A DNA stretch of 64,000 bases from an uncultured Prevotellaceae bacterium (GTDB lineage Bacteria > Bacteroidota > Bacteroidia > Bacteroidales > Muribaculaceae): contig ONJX01000008.1 of the NCBI GenBank assembly GCA_900318255.1, forward strand, positions 32,070 to 96,069. Reading direction: 5' to 3'. Shown here one piece after another: positions 49,761 to 58,468 of the stretch. The notes beneath the pieces are model-generated. The model did not search any database, was not told the DNA's origin, and was given only the letters and a program-made list of their open reading frames with translations. The position numbers and the translations under genes are program-made. Each line of letters starts with the position of its first letter. Position 1 is the stretch's first letter.

Positions 49761-49852
49761 GAATAAAATGCTCACTCTGGGTAAACAAAGAGCAAGCTCC
49801 TGTTTACTCTCGCTTAATCGCATTTTTCTCTCGGTTTGCACTAATTGTGGAT

Positions 49853-49910
49853 AAATTAGGCGGAACCTCCGAAAGCAAAAATAAAAAACTTCGTTTTTCA
49901 TTTTGTGTTT
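49853..49910. repeat. 58-bp promoter-region repeat, copy 2
   Basis: It is identical to copy 1, with the -33 TTG of the YitT promoter at its end. A shared CTCTCGGTTTGCACTAATT also occurs at 49828-49846 and 49911-49929. Confidence 0.75.
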
Positions 49911-49932
49911 CTCTCGGTTTGCACTAATTTTG
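49903..49932 (+). promoter_or_regulatory. Promoter of the YitT-family gene
   Basis: TTG at 49903, 19 bases, then TAATTTTG at 49925-49932 gives a full Bacteroidetes promoter. Confidence 0.7.
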
Positions 49933-49970
49933 CAGCCGCAAAATTTAGAAGGATATAAATTTAAAAAGTT

Positions 49971-50915
49971 ATGGGAAAGATCAACAAGGTGGCAATGACG
50001 CATATCAAGGACTACACAATGATTACTGTGGGACTGTTGTGCTACTGTTTTGGATATTCGGCATTTCTTCTGCCCGAGGAAATCGTCACTGGCGGTGTGA
50101 CAGGTCTCGCGTCGCTGCTCTATTTCGGGTTTAAATGGAACGTGGCTATCACTTACTATGTAATCAATGCCATCTTGCTGGCTATAGCTTTCAAGACGGT
50201 GGGCAAGCAGTTTGTCATCCGCACCATCATTGGCGCCACCATTGCCACACTGCTGCTCGGCATCATGGTGCCGCTCTTCAAGGAGCCAATCGTGGCGCAG
50301 CAGCCATTCATGAACGTGATAATTGGCGCCGCGCTGTGTGGCATAGGCCTGGGCATAGTGTTCACCCACAATGGCAGCTCGGCAGGCACCGACATCATTG
50401 CCGCCATGGTCACCAAGCACAGCAACATCTCCTTTGGCCGCACCATGATCTATGTTGACATGCTCATCATCAGCTCAAGCTACCTCATCTTCCACTCTCT
50501 CGACAAGATTGTGTATGGTCTCATCTTCATGTTTATCTGCTCAATGGCTGCCGACATGGTTATCGACAGCAACCGCCAGAGCGTGCAGTTCATGATCTTC
50601 AGCAAGAAGTGGAAAGAAATAGCCAACGCCATCACACGTGAGGCCCACCGCGGCTGCACCGTGCTTCACGGCACAGGCTGGTACACACAGAGCGAGACCA
50701 CCGTGCTGCTGGTGATGGCACGCAACTACGAGAGCATGCACATCTTCCGCATCATCAAGGCCATCGACGAGGATGCTTTTGTGTCGCAGACTAAGATTAA
50801 GGGCGTCTATGGCGAGGGATTTGACCATGTGAAAGTTAAGCTCCAGAAACAGGAGGCCGAGGAGATAGCCCACGAGGCAATGCCTGCCGAGTCGCCCCAA
50901 GCTTCAAAAAAATAG
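49971..50915 (+). CDS. YitT-family membrane protein with DUF2179 domain
   Basis: This 314-residue protein has five to six TM helices in the first ~190 residues (YCFGYSAFLLPEEIVTGGVTG, THNGSSAGTDIIAAMV) and a cytosolic C-terminal DUF2179 domain (RGCTVLHGTGWYTQ). The family is widespread and of unknown transport function. The last ~15 residues are low in complexity. Confidence 0.88.
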   Translation: MGKINKVAMTHIKDYTMITVGLLCYCFGYSAFLLPEEIVTGGVTGLASLLYFGFKWNVAITYYVINAILLAIAFKTVGKQFVIRTIIGATIATLLLGIMVPLFKEPIVAQQPFMNVIIGAALCGIGLGIVFTHNGSSAGTDIIAAMVTKHSNISFGRTMIYVDMLIISSSYLIFHSLDKIVYGLIFMFICSMAADMVIDSNRQSVQFMIFSKKWKEIANAITREAHRGCTVLHGTGWYTQSETTVLLVMARNYESMHIFRIIKAIDEDAFVSQTKIKGVYGEGFDHVKVKLQKQEAEEIAHEAMPAESPQASKK

Positions 50916-51015
50916 CCATCTCACCTGTTTACCCCACTTTTATCTCATCATTTTGGGCAACTCGCGTTTTTGGCACATTATTTGCATTTACCATTGAAAA
51001 TAGTTGTGAAATTAT

Positions 51016-51047
51016 TTGGCATTTTCCAAAGAAAAGCAGTAATTTTG
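51016..51047 (+). promoter_or_regulatory. Promoter of the ferredoxin gene
   Basis: TTG, 21 bases, then TAATTTTG, with the start codon 55 bases downstream. Confidence 0.6.
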
Positions 51048-51102
51048 CAGCTGTTTACAAGACTAACTAATTTTTTACTTAACTATTTTAAATTATTTGA
51101 TT

Positions 51103-51270
51103 ATGGCATACGTAATTAGTGACAACTGTGTAGCTTGCGGAACTTGCATGGATATGTGCCCCACTGGCGCTATCAGCGAGGGTGACATCTATGTAATTGA
51201 TCCCGATACTTGCATCAGCTGCGGTACTTGCGCTGAGGCTTGCCCTAACGAGGCAATCAACGAGGGATAA
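51103..51270 (+). CDS. Two-[4Fe-4S] ferredoxin
   Basis: This 55-residue protein has two CxxCxxCxxxC-type motifs (CVACGTCMDMCP and CISCGTCAEACP), each ligating one [4Fe-4S] cluster, in the bacterial clostridial-type ferredoxin fold. It carries low-potential electrons in anaerobic metabolism. It is a single-gene unit with its own promoter and terminator. Confidence 0.93.
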   Translation: MAYVISDNCVACGTCMDMCPTGAISEGDIYVIDPDTCISCGTCAEACPNEAINEG

Positions 51271-51298
51271 TCCCTGTTACATTCTTTGAACCTAATAG

Positions 51299-51340
51299 AT
51301 AGACATTGCACCCAGCGTGGCGCAGTGTCTATTTCTTTTA
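51299..51340 (+). terminator. Terminator of the ferredoxin gene
   Basis: ATAGACATTGC pairs with GCAGTGTCTAT (one G-U) and is followed by TTCTTTT. Confidence 0.75.
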
Positions 51341-51404
51341 AAACGTCCTCCCATAGACTGAGGATTTCATAAAGCACGAATCAAACTAATTGAAACGAAT
51401 TTTC

Positions 51405-51466
51405 GCATAAAAAATATAAAAACCTCGTTTTTTATTTTGTTCTGCCCTCGGCTTGCACTAATTTTT
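51405..51466. repeat. 62-bp promoter-region repeat, copy 1
   Basis: It matches copy 2 at 51488-51549 except for the last base. It holds AT-rich hairpin AAAACCTCGTTTT and a CTCGGCTTGCACTAATTTTT promoter-like end whose -7 box is one base off the consensus. Confidence 0.75.
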
Positions 51467-51487
51467 GATAAATTGGGCGGCGCCTCG

Positions 51488-51549
51488 GCATAAAAAATAT
51501 AAAAACCTCGTTTTTTATTTTGTTCTGCCCTCGGCTTGCACTAATTTTG
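51488..51549. repeat. 62-bp promoter-region repeat, copy 2
   Basis: It ends in the working TAATTTTG (51542-51549) with TTG at 51520 and 19-base spacing. The ATG of the next gene follows six bases later, so the leader is very short. Confidence 0.75.
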
Positions 51550-51554
51550 CAGTT

Positions 51555-53363
51555 ATGAAAAAGAAAGCACCCAACATTTTCTCAAAATGCCCAAACCTGT
51601 GGTTCTATCTCCTGTCGATGGGATGCATCATGGTGCAACTGCTCTTTGTGAGCCATCAGTTCAACAAGTTTGTTGACCCAGAGTGGCTTAGCCACACTGC
51701 CTTGAGCGACAAGGCGATGCTTGTGGTCAACAGCGTTGCCGACGCTATGCTGTTGCTCACGCCACTGGTGCTACTGCCTCCCAAGTGGCGCAAATGGAGC
51801 TGGGTGGTGATGGGGCTCGTCACGCTCTGGTGCTTGGCGCAATTCCTTTACATGCCCACCTATCGCGACCTGATGCCACTGTCGTCGTTCTTCATGACCG
51901 AGAATATGGGTGGCACGCTCATGACAAGCATCGTGGGAGCCATCAAGCCACGCATCCTTGAGGTGCTGATGCCGCCAATCCTGCTTTATATCATCTACCG
52001 TATATGGCTCAAAAAGCCCATGGAGGCCGTGAAGCAGCCTGCTAAGCGCCGGCTCTTGCTCGCGATGGCAGGTGTTGCGGCATTCGTGCTTATAAGGCTC
52101 TGTGCTACCGCCGCTCATCAAGGCGACAACGAGGAGCCCACCACCTTTGCACAGCAGTTCACCAACGACTACTGCGTTATGTGGACCCGCCAGGGCGACT
52201 ACATGAACGCCAACGGCGCCGTCTCTTACCTCATCTATGGCGGCATCACCTCAATCTTTGACACTAAAACCCTGAGCGAGGAAGAGAAGTATCAGGTGGA
52301 GCAATATCTTGAGCTACAACCACACTACACCGACAACGACTATGCTACCGCACGTGGCAAGAATGTGATTCTGCTTGTGGTGGAGTCGCTCAACTCATGG
52401 GCAGTGAACATGCAGATTGGTGGCCGTGACGTGGCACCCACGCTCAAGCAGCTGTGCAGCGACTCTACATGCCTGGTGTCGCTCACTATGAAGTCGCAGG
52501 TGAAGAACGGACGCTCGAGCGACGGTATCTTCATGTATAACACTGGCTTGCTGCCTCTCAACACTAAAGTGGTGGCCAACAGCTACAGCGACGCCTCCTA
52601 CCCCACACTGTGCAAAGCTCTGAGCAACTACGACACCTTCTATGCCTGCTGCGACGAGCCATCGCTGTGGAACGTGAAGAACATGGCGGCGACCTACGGC
52701 TACAGCAGCTTCTATTGTAAAGACGAGATAAACGAGGCTATAAAGCGCAACAACTACCTGCTCGACAAGACACTGCTCGAAGAGGTGGCACAAATCATCC
52801 CCACCCGCAAGCAGCCGTTCATGGCACTGGTGGCCACGGCAGGGATGCACCACCCCTTTGACCAGGCAATGGAACCTGCTACGTGGGTCATGAACAGCGG
52901 AGCCTACACTCATGAGGTGCGCTGCTATCTGGAACGCGTCAACGCCTTCGACACAGCACTCACCCGCTTCATTGAGCAGCTCAAGCAGCAAGGCATCTAC
53001 GACAACACCATGATAGTGATTGTGAGCGACCACAACGAGATAGTAGATGATGCGCCCAACGGACGACCATCTATCGACAAGGAAGGCGACAACTGCGCTA
53101 TGATTATCATCAACTCGGGACAACAGGGGCGCATTGCCGGGCCCATAGGGCAAATCGACATCTACCCCACCCTTCTCGACCTGCTAGGACTCAACAGCCA
53201 GCAGTGGAAAGGACTAGGCCACAGTGTGCTGCGAGGCAATATCACATCGGTAGCCACAGCACCCACCACCACAGCCGGCAACAGCACGCTCACCAGCCGC
53301 CAGCAAGAGGCGTGGCGCATCAGCGACATGATAATCACCAGCCGCTGGTTTGACGCAAAATAA
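51555..53363 (+). CDS. LTA-synthase-like sulfatase, membrane-anchored
   Basis: The ATG at 51555 (MKKKAPNIF) gives 602 residues. Five TM helices lie in the first ~190 residues. The periplasmic sulfatase domain begins near VILLVVESLNSW, with the catalytic Thr region KNGRSSDGIF and VIVSDHNE near the end. The family transfers phosphoglycerol or similar groups to envelope polymers, or hydrolyses sulfate or phosphate esters. The substrate is not readable here. Confidence 0.85.
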   Translation: MKKKAPNIFSKCPNLWFYLLSMGCIMVQLLFVSHQFNKFVDPEWLSHTALSDKAMLVVNSVADAMLLLTPLVLLPPKWRKWSWVVMGLVTLWCLAQFLYMPTYRDLMPLSSFFMTENMGGTLMTSIVGAIKPRILEVLMPPILLYIIYRIWLKKPMEAVKQPAKRRLLLAMAGVAAFVLIRLCATAAHQGDNEEPTTFAQQFTNDYCVMWTRQGDYMNANGAVSYLIYGGITSIFDTKTLSEEEKYQVEQYLELQPHYTDNDYATARGKNVILLVVESLNSWAVNMQIGGRDVAPTLKQLCSDSTCLVSLTMKSQVKNGRSSDGIFMYNTGLLPLNTKVVANSYSDASYPTLCKALSNYDTFYACCDEPSLWNVKNMAATYGYSSFYCKDEINEAIKRNNYLLDKTLLEEVAQIIPTRKQPFMALVATAGMHHPFDQAMEPATWVMNSGAYTHEVRCYLERVNAFDTALTRFIEQLKQQGIYDNTMIVIVSDHNEIVDDAPNGRPSIDKEGDNCAMIIINSGQQGRIAGPIGQIDIYPTLLDLLGLNSQQWKGLGHSVLRGNITSVATAPTTTAGNSTLTSRQQEAWRISDMIITSRWFDAK

Positions 53364-53372
53364 TCGATTTTG

Positions 53373-56300
53373 CTATAGCTTCACATCTACTATTTTGCCT
53401 GAACGGACATACCACACATAGCCCTTCACATTGTTCTCTCCCAGCTGGTTAAGCAGCTGGAGATAGTCATGCACCTGGCTGGTGTGATTGGCAATCGTCG
53501 AACTCCTGAAACTATAGCCAAACTTATAATCTACAATTATAATCTCGCCGTTGCTGCGCTTGACGATGTGGTCGGGGCGGCGATGGTCAATGCCGTCTTT
53601 GCCAGGGAAGCTGATGTTGCGCTCGTTGTAACAGATGTTATCATCATCAAACCATGAGCTTAGCTGCTCGCTAGCCTTTATGGTCTCAAAGAGCTCTAGC
53701 ACTCGTTCCTCATTCCAATAAATGTTGTCGCTGAGCATGCCAGAGTTCTTGGCATAGTTGAACGCCCAGTCAAAATCGCGCTCGCTCTTTATCATGCCAA
53801 ACATGGCGTGCATCTTCAGGCCTTCTTCACGCAAGGTGCCACTGCTGCCAGGCATCGACACATGCACCGGCAGCACCTCTGTCGCCACCCAGTAGTCGCT
53901 AACCGACTGCACATCATCTTTCTCTTTGCCTGCGACGGCAGTGTTAAATTCACCTATATGGAAAGTATAAGTGTGCAACTTGCTGTCCTCCACCTGGCTC
54001 TCGTCGTTGACCTGGGGAGCGCCCTCGCCACACGCATAGCACGTGTCGAGGTATCTCTCGCTCATGACTGGTCTCTCACCATCGATGGCGAGCTGGGGCA
54101 AGTACCTGAGCAAGAAGTGAGAGCTCTTGCTAATCTTTTTCACTGCCGTCTTGCCTGGCACTTCGTTTTTACCAATGCCGGCAAACACATGCAATTCCTC
54201 TTTAGGGCGAGTAAGGGCGACATAGAGCTTGTTGACATTGTCTATCACACTCTTCTCGCACTCACTATCATAGAGGCTGGTCATGAATCCTGTTTTCTTC
54301 AACTTTGAGTACTCAATAGGCACCAAAGGTGGTATCAACTCATGGTCGATATCTTTGATTGACTCAAGGGCATTGAGGTTGTCAATAAGTTGAGACTTCT
54401 CTATCCAGCACACTTCGTCCATCTTGTCGAGCTGCCAGTTGGCAAATGGAATTATCACGCACTTGAACTCCAAGCCCTTAGACTTGTGGATAGTCATCAC
54501 ATTCACAGCATCAACGTTGCCGCTGGCACCAAGGGTCAACTTCTCGCTCATTGAGTCCCAATATTGCAGAAATTCGGCTATCGTGCCACCATTGTGCCGG
54601 TGCGAGAAGTTGTGAACCACATCAACAAATGCCATTATATAGGAATTCTCGAGCGAAGTGGTGCCTGTGAGAAGGTATTTCGCGATAATTTTATCCACTA
54701 CATTCACCAGATTTGACAGCTGGGCACTCTTGTCGGGCATCAACTCGCGAGTGATTTCACCATATTGCTTCATTTGCTCAGGCTTAGTGAGCTTTTTAGT
54801 GTCACTGCGATCTCTCTCAACACACTCGTGAAGGATATCACCAGGCTCACATGAGGCATCGGCTTTTTGCAGGCTTGCCATGAAATCGTGAAGTATCTTG
54901 TAATAGCGCTGCTCATTGATGCGGTTGTCAAGAAACCTGGCAAACTCTTCGGTCAGTGCCTCGTCATTGTCGTCGGGCAAATGGTATTGTGTCAACTCAA
55001 GGAAACGCAAAGCGCTCAAAATGAGCTTCACCGAGGGCGAGTTATCTAGCCTGAGCGACTCACTCGAGACGACCTTGATGGGACGATACTGAGAGCCTGC
55101 ATTTAGCGACTCGTTAAATTTCATAATCTCGGCGATTATCTCCTTGCCTTGATCCTTGGTGTTAACAAGTATGGCAATGTCGCCCATGTTGTAACCGCGC
55201 TCTAGCATCGAGTTTATCAAGCCTGGCAGCGTCTTGATTATCGCCTCGCGAGTGAGAGTTTCACCTCCTATACTGGGCACAAAATTCACCTCTACCCTGC
55301 CCTGCTTGTCGCTCTTGTGAACTTTTTGAGCAATATTGTTATAGGTCTTCATGAGCATGGGGAAGTTATCGCTCATTTCCCCATCGTTGACCATTGCTGT
55401 GAAAAGCTCGTTATTAAACTCAACTATCGACTTGTAGCTACGATAGTTGGTGTCGAGGGTCGATGGCGTGAAGCGACCGGCAAAATCGTTGACAATCACG
55501 TCGCGAAGCAAGCTGGGGTCGCTGTTGCGAAAGCGGTATATCGACTGCTTCTCATCACCAATGATGAGGTTGTCATTTCCGCGCGACAAGGTCTCCTCAA
55601 GCAGTGGCACAAAGTTGCTGTACTGCTTCTTGCTCGTGTCCTGAAACTCATCTATCATGTAGTTGTTGAACTGTGTTCCCACATGCTCATAGATGAAATG
55701 TGCCCCACTTTGCAATGCCTTGCCTATCAGGTCATTGGTGTCGGCAATAAGGATACAGTTGCTATCTTTGCGGTATTGCTCCAGTTTCTCGTTGATTTTC
55801 CCTAACAGGCCCAAGTTCCAGATGTTCTTGAGGATGCTCTCATAAATTGCCCACTTGTCGTAGTGGTTGACGGTCTCTTGAACCAGCTGCTGAAACGACT
55901 CATCGGCACCAGGCTTCAGCTTTGAGCGGGCATCGGCACGCACCACCTTCTTAGTGAGGGCATCGCTCTGAGTGGCATAACCCCTCAGCGTGTTTTCCTC
56001 CGACGACTCAAATCCTGTGAAGGTGCGTTCAAAGAAACTGATAATGACTTTGCTCTTCAGGTCATCGGCAACAACACCGCTGCTCGAGAGGAAATTATGA
56101 TACCTCTCTATCGACTTTTCAAAGCCATTCTTGTGCGTATTACGGGCAATAAGGAGTTTCTGCTTGAACCGCTCTACCTTAGAGGCCGTTTCGCCATTGC
56201 CTATGTCGTCAAGGTACTCAACAATCTCACCTTGACGCTCGCGGAAGAACTCCTTATAGATGTTAGCGGCAAAAGTCTTGAGGTCGTTGGTTTTACCAAA

Positions 56301-56918
56301 GAAGTTCCAGTCCTTATTATTATTGATATTGTTGTTGATAAAATCTTTCACCCAGTTATTGATGGCTGTATGCTTCTTGCCAGTAGCGCCAAGCTCAAGC
56401 AAGAAGTCATGGACTGCCACACTGGTGGCATAGTCGTGGTCGAGCTGCACCTCATAGTTATAGTCGTGGTCGAGCTCGCGGGCAAAGTTGCGCAACACAC
56501 GCTGGAAGAACGAGTCGATGGTGCTCACATTAAAATTGGCATAGTCAAAGAGTATGGAGCACAATGCCTTGCGCGCGGCATCAACCACATTGCTGAAGGT
56601 ACACCCCACAAACATTATCTTGAAGTCGTTCACATAGTCGCCGTGGCCTGTGCTTAGCAAGTGGAGCTCCTTTATTATGCGATCCTTCATCTCATTGGTC
56701 GCCTTGTTAGTAAACGTGATAGCAAGCAGGTGACGGTGATAGTTAAGCTCCTTGTGCAAGGTGAACTGCTCATAGACCTTATCATTCACTCTCACAGTGG
56801 TGCCTGTGGGGGCGCCTATCAAGTGGGCAATAAAGGTGCGAGCTAGGTTATAAGTCTTACCCGAACCTGCCGATGCTTTGATGATTTTTATTCTCCCGTC
56901 TTCCATACTACTCAGCAC
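53373..56918 (-). CDS. AddA/RecB-like helicase-nuclease
   Basis: This 1181-residue protein has Walker A ASAGSGKT at 15-22, helicase motif II (DEFQDTSKKQY), GDEKQSIYRFR, VNTKDQG, TIHKSKGLEF and a C-terminal PD-(D/E)XK nuclease (RPDHIV...IIIVDYKFG). It is therefore the helicase-nuclease subunit of a double-strand break repair complex. No AddB-like partner is visible in the window. It starts 21 bases after the eIF1-like gene, forming an operon. Confidence 0.9.
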   Translation of the reverse strand: MLSSMEDGRIKIIKASAGSGKTYNLARTFIAHLIGAPTGTTVRVNDKVYEQFTLHKELNYHRHLLAITFTNKATNEMKDRIIKELHLLSTGHGDYVNDFKIMFVGCTFSNVVDAARKALCSILFDYANFNVSTIDSFFQRVLRNFARELDHDYNYEVQLDHDYATSVAVHDFLLELGATGKKHTAINNWVKDFINNNINNNKDWNFFGKTNDLKTFAANIYKEFFRERQGEIVEYLDDIGNGETASKVERFKQKLLIARNTHKNGFEKSIERYHNFLSSSGVVADDLKSKVIISFFERTFTGFESSEENTLRGYATQSDALTKKVVRADARSKLKPGADESFQQLVQETVNHYDKWAIYESILKNIWNLGLLGKINEKLEQYRKDSNCILIADTNDLIGKALQSGAHFIYEHVGTQFNNYMIDEFQDTSKKQYSNFVPLLEETLSRGNDNLIIGDEKQSIYRFRNSDPSLLRDVIVNDFAGRFTPSTLDTNYRSYKSIVEFNNELFTAMVNDGEMSDNFPMLMKTYNNIAQKVHKSDKQGRVEVNFVPSIGGETLTREAIIKTLPGLINSMLERGYNMGDIAILVNTKDQGKEIIAEIMKFNESLNAGSQYRPIKVVSSESLRLDNSPSVKLILSALRFLELTQYHLPDDNDEALTEEFARFLDNRINEQRYYKILHDFMASLQKADASCEPGDILHECVERDRSDTKKLTKPEQMKQYGEITRELMPDKSAQLSNLVNVVDKIIAKYLLTGTTSLENSYIMAFVDVVHNFSHRHNGGTIAEFLQYWDSMSEKLTLGASGNVDAVNVMTIHKSKGLEFKCVIIPFANWQLDKMDEVCWIEKSQLIDNLNALESIKDIDHELIPPLVPIEYSKLKKTGFMTSLYDSECEKSVIDNVNKLYVALTRPKEELHVFAGIGKNEVPGKTAVKKISKSSHFLLRYLPQLAIDGERPVMSERYLDTCYACGEGAPQVNDESQVEDSKLHTYTFHIGEFNTAVAGKEKDDVQSVSDYWVATEVLPVHVSMPGSSGTLREEGLKMHAMFGMIKSERDFDWAFNYAKNSGMLSDNIYWNEERVLELFETIKASEQLSSWFDDDNICYNERNISFPGKDGIDHRRPDHIVKRSNGEIIIVDYKFGYSFRSSTIANHTSQVHDYLQLLNQLGENNVKGYVWYVRSGKIVDVKL

Positions 56919-56939
56919 TTTTTGTTAACTTTGAACTAT

Positions 56940-57296
56940 TCAAATCACTCTTGCCTTAAATCCTTTACTTTTAAGATAGATGAGAATGGCGTCGCGCTTG
57001 TCGCCCTGTATCAATATCTCGCCACCGCGCGCCGAGCCTCCCACGCCACAATGCCGCTTCAGCTCGGCGGCGAGGGTCTTGAGGTTCTCGTCGTCGATGG
57101 TGAGGTTGGCGACAATCGTCGCTTTCTTGCCATTGCGACCTTTCTTGTCTAGGAGGATATCTACCATCGTCTTGCCCTGCTGTTCCAGGGCCGACGCAGG
57201 AGCCGCTACTTGCTCCACATCTTCTACCACCTCCTCAGGGTCAACATTAAACGCCGCCCCAAGCATCGCTTTCCAGTCTTGTGTGCTCATTTTCAA
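56940..57296 (-). CDS. yciH: eIF1/SUI1-family translation factor (YciH)
   Basis: In this 118-residue protein, DKKGRNGKKATIVANLTIDDENLKTLAAEL, followed by GVGGSARGGEILIQGDKRDAIL, is the SUI1 fold core. YciH binds the ribosome and influences initiation fidelity. A promoter lies just upstream, and the helicase-nuclease gene follows 21 bases after the stop. Confidence 0.88.
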   Translation of the reverse strand: MKMSTQDWKAMLGAAFNVDPEEVVEDVEQVAAPASALEQQGKTMVDILLDKKGRNGKKATIVANLTIDDENLKTLAAELKRHCGVGGSARGGEILIQGDKRDAILIYLKSKGFKARVI

Positions 57297-57311
57297 GATT
57301 TATTTAAAATG

Positions 57312-57342
57312 CAAAATTACGAAAAATCACTCAAAAAAGCAA
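57312..57342 (-). promoter_or_regulatory. Promoter of the yciH-addA-like operon
   Basis: The minus strand has TTG, 20 bases, then TAATTTTG, ending 16 bases before the start codon. Confidence 0.65.
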
Positions 57343-57453
57343 ACTCATGCACTCCACAATATGCACAAAAGATGCTTTTTATGCATTTATCACTCTTTTC
57401 GAATGACACAAATCGCAATTTTGAATAAAAATCACTTTTTTTCTAATAAATAT

Positions 57454-57484
57454 TTGGAAATTTAAGGACAATGTATTACTTTTG
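57454..57484 (+). promoter_or_regulatory. Promoter of a candidate small RNA
   Basis: TTG at 57454, 20 bases, then TACTTTTG at 57477-57484. No gene follows on this strand. Confidence 0.6.
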
Positions 57485-57489
57485 CAGTG

Positions 57490-57594
57490 AAAAAGAATAA
57501 GAACAAAGATTCTATATATATTACTAATGTGATAAGTTTGGTTTATTAAGACAAATTATTCAGAGCGAGTCGTGAGACCCGCTCTGATTTTTTT
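57490..57594 (+). ncRNA. Candidate host small RNA, about 105 nt
   Basis: The stretch runs from the promoter above to the terminator hairpin CAGAGCG-...-CGCTCTG (57561-57586) followed by seven Ts. There is no frame longer than a few codons. It is A/T-rich with an unstructured 5' part, as in Hfq-independent small RNAs of Bacteroidetes. The target is unknown. Confidence 0.5.
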
Positions 57595-57625
57595 CCTTGA
57601 GATGCCCAGTAGCTCCCTAAACTAT

Positions 57626-57696
57626 GAACCAGGCTCCCACAAGCGCCTGTCGTGTTCACTAGTGCAATCGACAGCTTGTTCAAAACCGTGAGCTAT
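57626..57696. repeat. Host dispersed repeat, copy 1
   Basis: The core is CTGTCGTGTTCACTAGTGCAA followed by CAGCTTGTTCAAAACCG. Two close relatives lie at 60475 and 60539. Confidence 0.65.
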
Positions 57697-58463
57697 CAAA
57701 TCCCCAGCATCTGCTGCATGGCCTGCATCGAGTCGTGGTCGGTCTGGTCTATGTGGATAGGCGTCACTGTGGCAAAGCCATGACGCAGCAAGTAGAAGTC
57801 GGTGCGCTCATCGTTGGGGTTCTCCTCCTCATAGTCGCCAAGCATCCAGTAGTAATCGCCACCGCGTGGATCAACACGGTGCTCCCAGGTGTTGGTCCAC
57901 CGTCCGGGAGCCGAGACGGCCATCTTCATGCCCTTGATGCCGTCATCCACCTTTGGAATGTTCACACTCAGGCACACATATTTTGGCAACCCGTTGGCAA
58001 GCACTTTACCAATGACATGCCGCATAATGGGCAGGCACTGCGTGAAGTCGGCATCAAAGGCATAGTCGCCATAGCTGAACGCCACACTGGGCAAGCCCGC
58101 CATGGCACTCTCCATCACCACACCCAGCGTGCCACTGTAGAGCACACTGTTGCCATGATTAAAGCCGTGGTTCACGCCCGAGAGCACTAAGTCAACTTTG
58201 CGGTCGCCCACAAGCACCCCTAGGCCCAGCTTGGCGCAGTCGGTGGGTGTGCCGTTCACGGCATAGACAGTGAGCCCGGGCTCCTCCCTCTTCTTGATGA
58301 CACGCAGTGGCTCGGCCATCGTGATCGACGACGCCTTGCCGCTCTGATGGTTGAGCGGAGCGGCAACTATCACATCGCCAAACTCCCGCGCCACCTCTAT
58401 CAAAGCTTTTAATCCTGGATAATTATATCCGTCGTCATTACTTACAAAAATCAATGGTCGCAT
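57696..58463 (-). CDS. surE: SurE 5'/3'-nucleotidase
   Basis: In this 255-residue protein, LIFVSNDDGYNYPG is the hallmark N-terminus (SNDDG metal site), followed by NHQSGKASSIT and VLSGVNHGFNHG. It removes phosphate from nucleoside monophosphates. It is separated from the copper ATPase gene by five bases on the same strand. Confidence 0.95.
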   Translation of the reverse strand: MRPLIFVSNDDGYNYPGLKALIEVAREFGDVIVAAPLNHQSGKASSITMAEPLRVIKKREEPGLTVYAVNGTPTDCAKLGLGVLVGDRKVDLVLSGVNHGFNHGNSVLYSGTLGVVMESAMAGLPSVAFSYGDYAFDADFTQCLPIMRHVIGKVLANGLPKYVCLSVNIPKVDDGIKGMKMAVSAPGRWTNTWEHRVDPRGGDYYWMLGDYEEENPNDERTDFYLLRHGFATVTPIHIDQTDHDSMQAMQQMLGI

Positions 58464-58468
58464 ATTTC

